Shown here: piece by piece, positions 21,816-29,995 of the stretch
How positions within the stretch are numbered: the first letter of the stretch is position 1
Layout of the letters: each line of letters opens with the position of its first letter
Source: [Clostridium] innocuum
Lineage (GTDB): Bacteria > Bacillota_I > Bacilli_A > Erysipelotrichales > Erysipelotrichaceae
Direction of reading: 5' to 3'
Assembly: GCA_012317185.1 (NCBI GenBank)
Contig: CP048838.1
Location: forward strand, 2,976,001-3,040,000
DNA length: 64,000 bases
The notes under the pieces: generated by a model
The model's database searches: none
Told to the model about the DNA's origin: nothing
What the model saw: only the letters and a program-made list of their open reading frames with translations
Made by a program: the position numbers and the translations under genes

Positions 21816-21850
21816 TATCACCTGTTTTTTATGATATGATATAGGTGATA
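21816..21850 (+). promoter_or_regulatory. Inverted repeat straddling a -10 element
   Basis: TATCACCT (21816-21823) and AGGTGATA (21843-21850) form a perfect 8-bp dyad around a -10-like TATGAT. This suggests an operator for the small gene starting at 21880. Confidence 0.5.
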
Positions 21851-21879
21851 GAAGAACCATTCCGAGGAGGCGCATACTA

Positions 21880-22216
21880 TGAAAATAACAGCTGCTATAA
21901 CCGCAAATCTAATGGCGATCACCGTGTTTGCTCCCTGTGAAAACGATACTTGTATATTCAGCTGAAAACAAACTCAATCGTGAGAAATAACAAACAAGCA
22001 ACACAAAGAAAAAAGCCATTAGCTGCCAAGGATGAGCAAGAAAAACTAATAAAAGAAAAATTTACTGAGGAGGAGGTAACAGAGCTGTTAAAGGAAGGAT
22101 TCACCATGGAACAAATAGCATATGTGGCAAAAGATAAAATAAAAGGTGATAAACAGTGCAGAATCATAGGTATAATTTTTGATATCCTTACATGGTTTAT
22201 TCCGGATTTTAAATAA
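21880..22216 (+). pseudogene. Small exported-protein gene, probably broken by frameshifts
   Basis: A GAGGAGG site precedes ATG 21880. The first 19 codons look like a signal peptide (MKITAAITANLMAITVFAP), but this frame stops after 28 residues. A second frame continues with PVKTILVYSAENKLN and soon stops. A third frame then carries a lysine/glutamate-rich helical tail (KDEQEKLIKEKFTEEEVTEL) ending in the hydrophobic GIIFDILTWFIPDFK at 22216. At least one indel, probably two, would join them. The family is not recognised. It sits between the MerR gene and the Bce module and has its own promoter dyad and terminator. Confidence 0.45.
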
Positions 22217-22345
22217 GCTAAGCCAGGACACCCGCATGAGATATACCAAAGAGGCTGTTGTTCCAATGCCGGTTATACAACCGTGCTCGTAAAGAAAAGC
22301 ATGTAAATGACGTACCCCTACGATAATTTGATATCCATTATTTTT

Positions 22346-22373
22346 AAGGAAGCTTATGTAAGCTTCCTTTTGC
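22346..22373 (+). terminator. Terminator after the small exported-protein remnant
   Basis: Perfect 10-bp stem AAGGAAGCTT/AAGCTTCCTT with a 4-nt loop and short T tail. Confidence 0.7.
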
Positions 22374-22824
22374 GTGCAAGAAGTAAAGCAGCGCGATCAT
22401 GTTATCCTCTGCTTTTATCTTCCGGATACTTTCTTTATAAGGACATGCTTAAGAGGCATGTGGCATCCTCGTTCGATACATACCACAAGTAGGCAAACGG
22501 TTAAGAAATCACACTCTGGGAAGCACCTTTGGTATAGGGGCTCCTGCTCCAGTCAACGGGTTGTGGGAATATGGCGAAACTGCATGGTAAGCTTACACAT
22601 AATTCTTCACATCCCTATTCCAAAGAAGCTCTTTCTATCCTTGTTCAAGCTGCCCGATTTGAGATTGAAGACAGCCCTGTATACGACTTTTCCTTATGAG
22701 TATAGGTTATCAATTTCTATGCACAGGATATCCTGACTTTGAATTATGCACACTGGATATACAGCTTGCATTAACCGAATACTTTTTTACGTATACCGTT
22801 CCAGCTGTATTTTCATGCGTATCC
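22374..22824. other. Intergenic region with no convincing gene
   Basis: A plus-strand open frame runs from 22374 to 22736, but its composition is erratic and it lacks a ribosome binding site and family features. No RNA structure was recognised. Confidence 0.5.
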
Positions 22825-24729
22825 TTACCTCTGTTTTTCATCCGCAAGTCCGCAGCTTTTTTCATACATCTGTACAGAAATAAGATACAGCATCAGATCG
22901 AACAGGAAGACAACCGCCAGAGTTAAAAGATTGATCGGCAGCAGTGTTTTTGTTCGCATAACCCGTTCAATGGCATGAATGATGAACACACTGGAAATAG
23001 CTGTCAGCAGCAGCGGCATGATATAGGTGAAGCCCAATTCCCTGTGGATGGCTTTTTTCATGTCTTGTTTCGATATGCCGATATTTTTCAGAATCTGACA
23101 GCGGCCATAATCATCATCCGCATCGTTGCAGGTTTTCATAAAGATCACACCACCACAGGAAACGACGAAGACTAGAAACATGAAGACGCAGGCAGCGTAC
23201 ATAACGCGGACAAATGCCAGATCATCATTTTCGGGATCGACCCCCATAGCTGAAATCTGTTCATCACACAGCGGTGCCAATGTCTTGCGAAGCTCTTTGA
23301 TATCGACGGCGGTATCCATCTGCACCATTTGCATATGCATATATTGTGTTTTTTCATTGATAACAGCCTGATAGTCCTCATCATTCAGAATGATAAAGTT
23401 CATATTGTTTTGCATGATTCCAAAATAATACTCCTCACTCTTTTCCTGAATATGGATAGAGCGTCGAGGAAAGGGAACGATATCCTCTACCTCATCAGCC
23501 ATGGAAATCAGATATTTCTTTGATAGACGAAGACCGTTTCCCGGCTTCGGTTCCCTGGCGAACACCTGTTTATGAATGCTTTTACAATATGTCTCATAGT
23601 CTGTATAGGAAAGCACCATATCTGTATAGATCAGATGGTTTTCATCCTCATAGGTATACGGAAAGCCCTGCAGCACTGCCTGATATTCCATGTTTCCAAA
23701 AGCCGCTGCGGCTTTGTTAAGGTCTTTTGTCGGAATAGGCTGTGTATTGAGCAGAATATAGGAGAATTGTCCTTCCCCTGCCGCCATGGCGTCATAGCGC
23801 TGCTTAAAGGCCAGCCCTGCATTCAGAGCACTGACGGAGCACAGCATCATAATGGTTACGATGGCATAGGTACGATAATTTTTCTTTACACGAAATACCA
23901 GATTGTTGATCCATAATGTCCGCTGCTTTCGATAAAGAAAACCCTTTTTGATAGAAAGCTGCTGTAAAAGATAGGGAAACAGCGAACGATACAGGCCGTA
24001 TACACCAGCAATGACCAGAACAACAGCAAGCAGCATATAGCTGAAGCTGTCCATTTCCCCAATCTGCATAGCACAGAAGTATCCGCCAATCAGCAGGATG
24101 GAAAAGAGAAGAGAAGAAAGCAGAGCACGAAGCCCTGTTGCCCTTACCACCTCACGCTGACGGGTTGCCTCCAGCATATCCCTGATGCTTGTCTTTATGA
24201 TAGAAAAATACCCTTTTATGGCAAGTAGCAGATATAAAATGAGAAAGGCTGCGGCACATTGCAGAGCGGATACGAAGGAAAACTGCATGGAAATATCCGC
24301 TTCCATACCACTCAGCTGAAAAAACAGCATGGCAAACAGCTTAAAGAATACAACACCTGCACCAATACCGGTCAATACGGCACTCAAAGCAGCCAACAGC
24401 ATTTCCAGCGTATACATACGGGAGATTTCTTTCTGGTCCAGTCCCATGAAAATAAAGGTCCCCATTTCCTTCTTCCGCAAATTCAAAAACACGTTGGTCG
24501 CATACCAGAGAAAGCAGAAGACGAAAAACAGCAGCACGACAATCATAGAGACCAGAATCATATCACTGAACTCCTGATTCTTTTTTCCCATGATTTCCAG
24601 CAGTCCGGAATCCATTAAGGCAAGAAAGTCATACAGGATAAAGGCGCTGAAGGAAAGAGACAGAATATAGGACAGATAGAACCGGATATTGCGTTTGAAA
24701 TTTGCAATACTCAGACGCAGTATCTGCAT
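22825..24729 (-). CDS. BceB-type ABC transporter permease (FtsX-like)
   Basis: A 634-residue permease with about ten hydrophobic helices and one large extracellular domain (about residues 310-505) between helices 7 and 8, as in BceB/VraG/YtrF-type peptide detoxification pumps. The FtsX-like blocks are FLNLRKKEMGTFIFMGLDQK near 80 and the closing DADDDYGRCQILKNIGISKQ near 545. It works with the ATPase upstream and signals flux to the histidine kinase. The start at 24729 lies one base after the ATPase stop with GGGAGGTG upstream; the longer frame reads into that gene. Confidence 0.9.
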   Translation of the reverse strand: MQILRLSIANFKRNIRFYLSYILSLSFSAFILYDFLALMDSGLLEIMGKKNQEFSDMILVSMIVVLLFFVFCFLWYATNVFLNLRKKEMGTFIFMGLDQKEISRMYTLEMLLAALSAVLTGIGAGVVFFKLFAMLFFQLSGMEADISMQFSFVSALQCAAAFLILYLLLAIKGYFSIIKTSIRDMLEATRQREVVRATGLRALLSSLLFSILLIGGYFCAMQIGEMDSFSYMLLAVVLVIAGVYGLYRSLFPYLLQQLSIKKGFLYRKQRTLWINNLVFRVKKNYRTYAIVTIMMLCSVSALNAGLAFKQRYDAMAAGEGQFSYILLNTQPIPTKDLNKAAAAFGNMEYQAVLQGFPYTYEDENHLIYTDMVLSYTDYETYCKSIHKQVFAREPKPGNGLRLSKKYLISMADEVEDIVPFPRRSIHIQEKSEEYYFGIMQNNMNFIILNDEDYQAVINEKTQYMHMQMVQMDTAVDIKELRKTLAPLCDEQISAMGVDPENDDLAFVRVMYAACVFMFLVFVVSCGGVIFMKTCNDADDDYGRCQILKNIGISKQDMKKAIHRELGFTYIMPLLLTAISSVFIIHAIERVMRTKTLLPINLLTLAVVFLFDLMLYLISVQMYEKSCGLADEKQR

Positions 24730-24730
24730 G

Positions 24731-25480
24731 TTAGTCACCTCCCATGGAAGCGAGCAGCTGCAGGATGCGCTCATAGAATACCGAACGCTCTGCATCCGCA
24801 TGAAGCGTTGTAAATATCTCTCCGTCCTTCAGCATAAACACCTTGCGGGCGTAGCTGGCACTGAAGGCATCGTGTGTGACCATCAGAATCGTCGCATTGC
24901 GCTCCTCGTTGATTTCCTTCAGGCTGCATAAAAGCTCACGGCTGCTTTTGGAATCCAGTGCACCCGTCGGTTCATCCGCAAACACAATGCGGGGATTGCG
25001 AATCAGTGCGCGTGCAGCGGCTCCACGCTGCTTTTGACCTCCGCTTAGCTGATGCGGATACTTTTTCAAATGCCCCTCCAGATGAAACAGTCCTGCCATT
25101 TCCTGCACACGCTGCTGTATGTTTTTTGCCTTCTCGTTTGATAAAGAAAGCGGCAGGGCAATATTGTCCATCAGCGTCATATTATCCAGTAGATTGTAAT
25201 CCTGAAAGATAAAGCCGATGTGTTCCTTTCGAAGCTTTGCCAGCTTTTCATTGCGAATGGCTGTCAGCTCCTGTCCATCCAGTATAATGCTGCCCTGTGT
25301 CGGCTTGTCAATCGTACTCAGCAGATTCAAAAGCGTACTCTTCCCCGCCCCGCTGGGACCCATGACCGCGATGAAATCCCCTTCCTCAATATCCAGTGAC
25401 AGATTATTCAGTACTGTCGTTCTTACCTCTTTTTTTCCATAGATTTTCGACAGATTTCTTATTTTCATGATTTCATTCAT
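24731..25480 (-). CDS. BceA-type ABC transporter ATPase
   Basis: A 249-residue cytoplasmic ATPase of the MacB/BceA subclass. Walker A is GPSGAGKSTLLNLL near residue 42, the Q-loop FIFQDYNLL, the signature LSGGQKQRGAAARAL near 145 and Walker B RIVFADEPTGALDS. It energises the following permease to remove peptide antibiotics such as bacitracin from lipid II-cycle targets; the exact peptide is unknown. ATG 25480 follows AGGAGG. It has its own promoter in the gap behind the histidine kinase, consistent with induction by the two-component system. Confidence 0.93.
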   Translation of the reverse strand: MNEIMKIRNLSKIYGKKEVRTTVLNNLSLDIEEGDFIAVMGPSGAGKSTLLNLLSTIDKPTQGSIILDGQELTAIRNEKLAKLRKEHIGFIFQDYNLLDNMTLMDNIALPLSLSNEKAKNIQQRVQEMAGLFHLEGHLKKYPHQLSGGQKQRGAAARALIRNPRIVFADEPTGALDSKSSRELLCSLKEINEERNATILMVTHDAFSASYARKVFMLKDGEIFTTLHADAERSVFYERILQLLASMGGD

Positions 25481-25521
25481 CTTCAGATTCCTCCTTACAG
25501 GTTAAGCATACCATGCCCGTG

Positions 25522-25550
25522 ATAGTAAAATCCTTACCACAGGATGACAG
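25522..25550 (-). promoter_or_regulatory. Promoter of the bceAB-type genes
   Basis: Minus strand: -35 CTGTCA (25545-25550), 17-nt spacer, -10 TACTAT (25522-25527), in the 85-bp gap between kinase and ATPase genes. The weak -35 fits an activated promoter. Response-regulator binding upstream of it is inferred. Confidence 0.6.
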
Positions 25551-25565
25551 TTTTTATACGTAACC

Positions 25566-26573
25566 TTACAAATTTGTCAGATGAAAGAAATCGCCGTCAT
25601 GGGAAAAGGTAATCTGTATATCCGTATAGTCCTGTTCACGAGAGGTGATGGTAACCGTATGTCCCAGAAGGTCTGCAATCTTGCGCACAAAATACAGACC
25701 CATCCCCGTCGAACGATAGGCACCATTGCGTTGATTTCTTCCCGTATACCCCCGTTCAAACACCGCTGAAAGCTCCTCCTGACGAATTCCGATGCCATTA
25801 TCTCGAACGTGCAGAACAGCATATTCCCTTACTTCACAGGAAAAGGTAAGCACGGGGTGCTCTTTGTGGTATTTGACAGCATTGGATATCAGCTGATCCA
25901 GCATATAGACAAGCCATTGTTCATCACTGAGGACAAGGATATCCACAGAATCCTCGATTTGAATTTCAAAGCCCTCGTGAATCAGAAAATAGGAAGCATT
26001 TTTCACAGCGCTTTGAATGGCTTTTTTCAATTCTATTTTCATAATGCTGCGATCCCCTGCCGGCATCCAGGCTTTGGCGGTGCACAGCATCATATGCAGC
26101 TGACGCTCCATTTTCTCCAGCTGCTTTTGCATATCCTTCTGCAAGGCGGCATCGGTATTTCGCTCATTCATCATTCGCAGGGCAGCCAGCGGCAGCTTTA
26201 TTTCATGCGACCAGCGGGATATGTAGTCCTGCAGCTCCTGCTGCTGCATATAATGCTCCTTTTGTTCCCTGAGGTATTCCTGCTCATTATGTGCAAGCAC
26301 CGTTTGCAGTTCTCCGGTATCATCCAGCTCCTCAATCAGTACATAGGAGGCTGTCTGCATCGCGTTTTGCCAACCTTCTGTCTTTTTTATCCATCGATAC
26401 CAATCAGACACCGTACACACTCCGATCACCACGAGCAGCATGAAATCCGCATAAAGCAGTTCGGACAGCTCCATTTTTACAGAGGAAAGCCAGAGAAAAT
26501 ACAGATGGTAAATGATCAGCACCGCTAACAGGATACAAATGCATAAACGCCTGTCCTTCAGCCAGCCCTTCAT
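25566..26573 (-). CDS. BceS-type intramembrane-sensing histidine kinase
   Basis: A 335-residue sensor kinase. Two N-terminal transmembrane helices (about 9-29 and 40-58) are separated by only ~10 residues, so there is no real extracellular sensor domain. This is the mark of kinases that read the activity of their ABC transporter. The phospho-accepting His sits in SRWSHEIKLPLAALRM near 120; the N box (LISNAVKYH), DNGIGI and GMGLYFVRK motifs follow. It overlaps the response regulator gene by 4 bp (ATGA). Confidence 0.93.
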   Translation of the reverse strand: MKGWLKDRRLCICILLAVLIIYHLYFLWLSSVKMELSELLYADFMLLVVIGVCTVSDWYRWIKKTEGWQNAMQTASYVLIEELDDTGELQTVLAHNEQEYLREQKEHYMQQQELQDYISRWSHEIKLPLAALRMMNERNTDAALQKDMQKQLEKMERQLHMMLCTAKAWMPAGDRSIMKIELKKAIQSAVKNASYFLIHEGFEIQIEDSVDILVLSDEQWLVYMLDQLISNAVKYHKEHPVLTFSCEVREYAVLHVRDNGIGIRQEELSAVFERGYTGRNQRNGAYRSTGMGLYFVRKIADLLGHTVTITSREQDYTDIQITFSHDGDFFHLTNL

Positions 26574-27238
26574 ATCAGCAGATACCCCTGTTTCTTGCGT
26601 GTCTGTATCAAATCCTCATCACTGAACAACCGCAGCTTTGCCTTTAAGCGTGAAATGCCGGTAGTCAAGGAGCCATCCGATATAAATTCATCCGTACTCC
26701 AAATCTGCATCATCAGCTCCTCACGGCTTACGATACTGCCACGGTTTCGAGCAAGAATCTGCAAAATCTTATGCTCTGTCCTGGTCAGCACAATCTCCTG
26801 TGAACCATACTGCAGCACTCCTTTGTCAAGATCGTAGCAAAGAGATTCATGCAGTACAATTACGGTATGTCCGACATATTCATAGCTCCTTCGCAAAAGC
26901 GCCTGCAGCTTCGCCATCAGAAGGGGTAAAGAGAAGGGCTTTTGCAGATAATCATCGCCACCGCTCATCATCGCCATGATTTTATCCTGATCCTGATCCC
27001 TGCTGGATATGAACAAAATCGGAAGCATGGAACATCTGCGGATGGTTTCACACCAGTAAAAGCCGTCATAGTATGGGAGATTGATATCCAGCAACAGAAG
27101 GTCCGGCTTCAGCTGTGCTAGCGTTTCTGCGATTTGCTGGAAATCCTGCACGGTATCCACGGTAAAGCCCCAGCGTGTGCAGGCCATTTGTATTTCTCTT
27201 GCCAATACCTCATCATCCTCGGCTATCAGAATTTTCAT
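26570..27238 (-). CDS. BceR-type OmpR-family response regulator
   Basis: 222 aa. The receiver domain has the acidic pair EDDE near residue 7, phospho-acceptor Asp in LLLLDINLPYYDGF near 52 and the conserved Lys in DDYLQKPFSLP. The C-terminal winged helix holds LTRTEHKILQILARNRGSIVS. It is expected to activate the ABC genes two genes downstream on detection of cell-wall antibiotics. It is the first gene of a regulator-kinase-ATPase-permease run. A dyad overlaps its own promoter -10. Confidence 0.93.
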   Translation of the reverse strand: MKILIAEDDEVLAREIQMACTRWGFTVDTVQDFQQIAETLAQLKPDLLLLDINLPYYDGFYWCETIRRCSMLPILFISSRDQDQDKIMAMMSGGDDYLQKPFSLPLLMAKLQALLRRSYEYVGHTVIVLHESLCYDLDKGVLQYGSQEIVLTRTEHKILQILARNRGSIVSREELMMQIWSTDEFISDGSLTTGISRLKAKLRLFSDEDLIQTRKKQGYLLI

Positions 27239-27280
27239 ACGATTCCTTCTTTCTCTTCTTTAGCGTATTTTCTTTTCTTT

Positions 27281-27308
27281 ATTATACCTGAAGAACACGA
27301 TCAGGTAT
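27281..27308 (-). promoter_or_regulatory. Promoter -10 with overlapping inverted repeat for the two-component genes
   Basis: Perfect 8-bp dyad ATACCTGA/TCAGGTAT (27284-27291, 27301-27308) overlapping a minus-strand TATAAT (27281-27286). It lies 43 bp before the response regulator start. A bound regulator would block RNA polymerase. Confidence 0.5.
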
Positions 27309-27777
27309 CTATCAGTTTTGTCATGTAACCGGTAAATACCGCAGTGCTGCCATGCTGTGTAAGGTCGTATTTTCAGGAGCTTCACATCCCTTCAGCGAGC
27401 AATTCCACCGGTATCTCGTCTTTATATTTTGCACGTGCAGCTGATGAAAAAAGAAGAACAGCACATCTATCAGCTTCTATCCGCCTTCTAAAGTACGTAT
27501 AACAGTAAAAAAAAGAAAAGGTGAATTTCCTATCAGGCTGTAAAGCATCATCGGGAATGTATAAAAAAAGAAGATGACAAGCATTCGCTTTGTATCATCC
27601 TCTTATTCATCCAAGTTTCATGACTCGCTGTCCCAAGTATGCACTCCTGCTATCATAATCACTTTATAGGATTGTAAAGTCTTATTCCATATTACATTTT
27701 CCCTGCTTTATCGGGAGGCATTGTGTATTCCCTGCTTTCATCCTGTATCCGCCGCTATCCGCTCTTTGGCAATCGCA
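27309..27777. other. Intergenic region with the PBP operon terminator
   Basis: No gene is seen. A minus-strand hairpin near 27563-27603 (GATGA-CAAAGC paired with GCTTGTCATC, loop GAAT, then seven T) is probably the terminator of the mraZ-to-PBP operon. Confidence 0.55.
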
Positions 27778-29946
27778 TTATTTCATTATCACCTGAATCA
27801 CAGTATCCTTATTGATCGCCTTTCCTGCTTTTATATTCTGCGAAGCAACCATTCCGGTTCCATCCATTTCCACAGCGATATGTGTCAGCTTCCAGAATGC
27901 GGTGATGTCCTTTTTCGTCCAGCCTGTCATATCCGGCATCGTTAAGCGGCCGCCATTACTGAGAAGGAATACTCTCTGATTTGAAATGATGGTTTCCTTT
28001 GGCTGTGGAAACTGTTCCATAACCTCACTGCCATCCCCGATGATGATCTGCTCCGTATGCGTGTCCTTCAGCTTATCCAATGCATAGGAAAGTGAATGGT
28101 TTCTCAGTACGGGCATTTGCGTTTCTCTGAAACCCTTATATGCTTTCTCTTCATTCAGGGACGCTTTATCGGCAGTGATGTTGGCTGCGACCAATGCAGA
28201 GCGCATGACCTCTTTCGCAGGTTCTCTGTCATAGTTCAGATAATCACTCGCCTGAAATGCATAGTAGACCATCACCTTGGGATTCTTTGCAGGAGCTGCC
28301 ATCATGATGGAATTCGTATACAGACTGCGATCATAGCCTTGCTTGCCATACACCTGTCCGGTACCGGTCTTCGCTATGATATCCACATCCTCCATCCGGT
28401 ACATTCTTGCCGTTCCATCCTTATCATCCACAACCCGCTTCATCAGCTTTTGTATATAGGTGCTTGTTTTTTCTGAAATCGGCTTCCCCACCACCTTTGG
28501 TTCATATTGCTTCACGACAGTTCCGTTGGAACGCTCGATGCGATCCACCACATAGGGCCGCATCATGGTGCCGTCATTGAAAATAGCAGAAAACGCCTGT
28601 GCCATCTGTAAAGCATTGACATTGATTGCCTGTCCAAAGCCGGTGGAAAGCTTTTCCAATGCATAGGTAAACTGCATTTCTCCGGGCTTATTGCTGAGAT
28701 AAGGGGTATCCACCGATTTCAGAAAGCCGAATTTTTCAAGATATTCCTTATAGATCGATGGCTCCATATAGCTTGCCAGTAGCTCACAGATACCGATGTT
28801 GCTCGATAACACAAAGCCCTTGTCAAAACTGATCGTCCCGTGCTTGTATCGCTCGGCATCATAGATTGCCTGATCATTCGCATTATTCGTACGATGGATG
28901 TTTCCCTTGCTGTCCTCCACAAAATGATACACATCACTGTCAAAGGTTTTGTTATAGGGATAATGTCCGCTGTCTACCGCCGCTGCGTAGGTGATGCCCT
29001 TCATGACAGACCCCGGCTCATATAAAAAATCAGAGGGGAGATCCACATAATCCTTAATATCATCCCGGCTGTTCAGATTAAAGGACGGTGAGGAAGCCCA
29101 GCCCAAAATCTTACCGGTTTTTACCTCCATGACGATCCCCCAGCCGCGAACACCGCCGCTTGTCTTCTTTACGCTTTTATCCAGCGAGCTCTGCAGGGTC
29201 TGCTGCACATTGCGATCCAGTGTCAATACGACATTATCGCCATCCTTCGCATAGGCCTTTGTGTATTCCGTACCCGGCAGTGGATTGCCATCCGCATCCT
29301 TCTGATATTCCTTACTGCCATTGGTACCACTCAGCTCCTCATCCAGCGCTGCTTCCAGACCGATTTGACCGGTGATTTTCTTCTTTGCTTCATCATATTG
29401 TGCAAAGCCAAGCAGATGCGAGGCAAAGACACTGTTGGGATAGGTTCTTTTCACACTGCTCTGAAATTCTATGCCCGGCAGCTTTAAGGCAGCTATACTT
29501 TCCTTGACATTGTTGGAAAGATATTTCCCCTTTTCTCCGAATTCGGTCTGATACATATTCGAATCTCTGGCATCCTGCAGCTTTTTACGAAGAAAGGCCT
29601 CCTCCAGACCGAGCTTGGGTGCAAGCAGCCTTGCTGTTTTATCAATGTCCTGTACATAAGCGGGTCGATTACCGATATCCTTTCTAGTCCTGCTGAGAAC
29701 AGCAATGATTGTATATGTGTCCTCATCCTTTGCAAGAATTTCTCCGCTGCGGTCCAGAATGCTTCCCCTTTTGGCCTTTAAAACCTCGGTTTTTACGATA
29801 TCGCCATCCTTATATTCTTTTACATTCATTCCGGTACGAAAATGTCTGGCGGAGGTCATGGTATATAAAACATTGGATAAAATGAACAGCGTAATGCATC
29901 CCATAGCCATCATCATCATTACCAGTGTGCGGTTGCTTCTCTTCAT
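27778..29946 (-). CDS. PBP2B/FtsI-like division transpeptidase, copy 1 (downstream)
   Basis: A 722-residue class B PBP with a short tail, a membrane anchor (about 8-28), the pedestal domain (LKAKRGSILDRSGEILA) and a transpeptidase domain: EPGSVMKGITY (Ser near 310), LSSNIGICE, AKTGTGQVYG. Two PASTA-like modules follow. It crosslinks septal peptidoglycan. It is colinear with and clearly homologous to the gene upstream, with the same length, so the pair arose by tandem duplication. ATG 29946 follows AAGGGGG, 49 bp after the paralogue. It is the last gene of the mraZ operon. Confidence 0.9.
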   Translation of the reverse strand: MKRSNRTLVMMMMAMGCITLFILSNVLYTMTSARHFRTGMNVKEYKDGDIVKTEVLKAKRGSILDRSGEILAKDEDTYTIIAVLSRTRKDIGNRPAYVQDIDKTARLLAPKLGLEEAFLRKKLQDARDSNMYQTEFGEKGKYLSNNVKESIAALKLPGIEFQSSVKRTYPNSVFASHLLGFAQYDEAKKKITGQIGLEAALDEELSGTNGSKEYQKDADGNPLPGTEYTKAYAKDGDNVVLTLDRNVQQTLQSSLDKSVKKTSGGVRGWGIVMEVKTGKILGWASSPSFNLNSRDDIKDYVDLPSDFLYEPGSVMKGITYAAAVDSGHYPYNKTFDSDVYHFVEDSKGNIHRTNNANDQAIYDAERYKHGTISFDKGFVLSSNIGICELLASYMEPSIYKEYLEKFGFLKSVDTPYLSNKPGEMQFTYALEKLSTGFGQAINVNALQMAQAFSAIFNDGTMMRPYVVDRIERSNGTVVKQYEPKVVGKPISEKTSTYIQKLMKRVVDDKDGTARMYRMEDVDIIAKTGTGQVYGKQGYDRSLYTNSIMMAAPAKNPKVMVYYAFQASDYLNYDREPAKEVMRSALVAANITADKASLNEEKAYKGFRETQMPVLRNHSLSYALDKLKDTHTEQIIIGDGSEVMEQFPQPKETIISNQRVFLLSNGGRLTMPDMTGWTKKDITAFWKLTHIAVEMDGTGMVASQNIKAGKAINKDTVIQVIMK

Positions 29947-29995
29947 CTACAATCCCCCTTTACAGGAAATGGCCCCTTAACAGGTGCCACTTCCA

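Noticed and set aside
22374..22736. 120-codon plus-strand frame before the Bce permease
   Set aside because: Irregular composition, no ribosome binding site, no recognisable domain.
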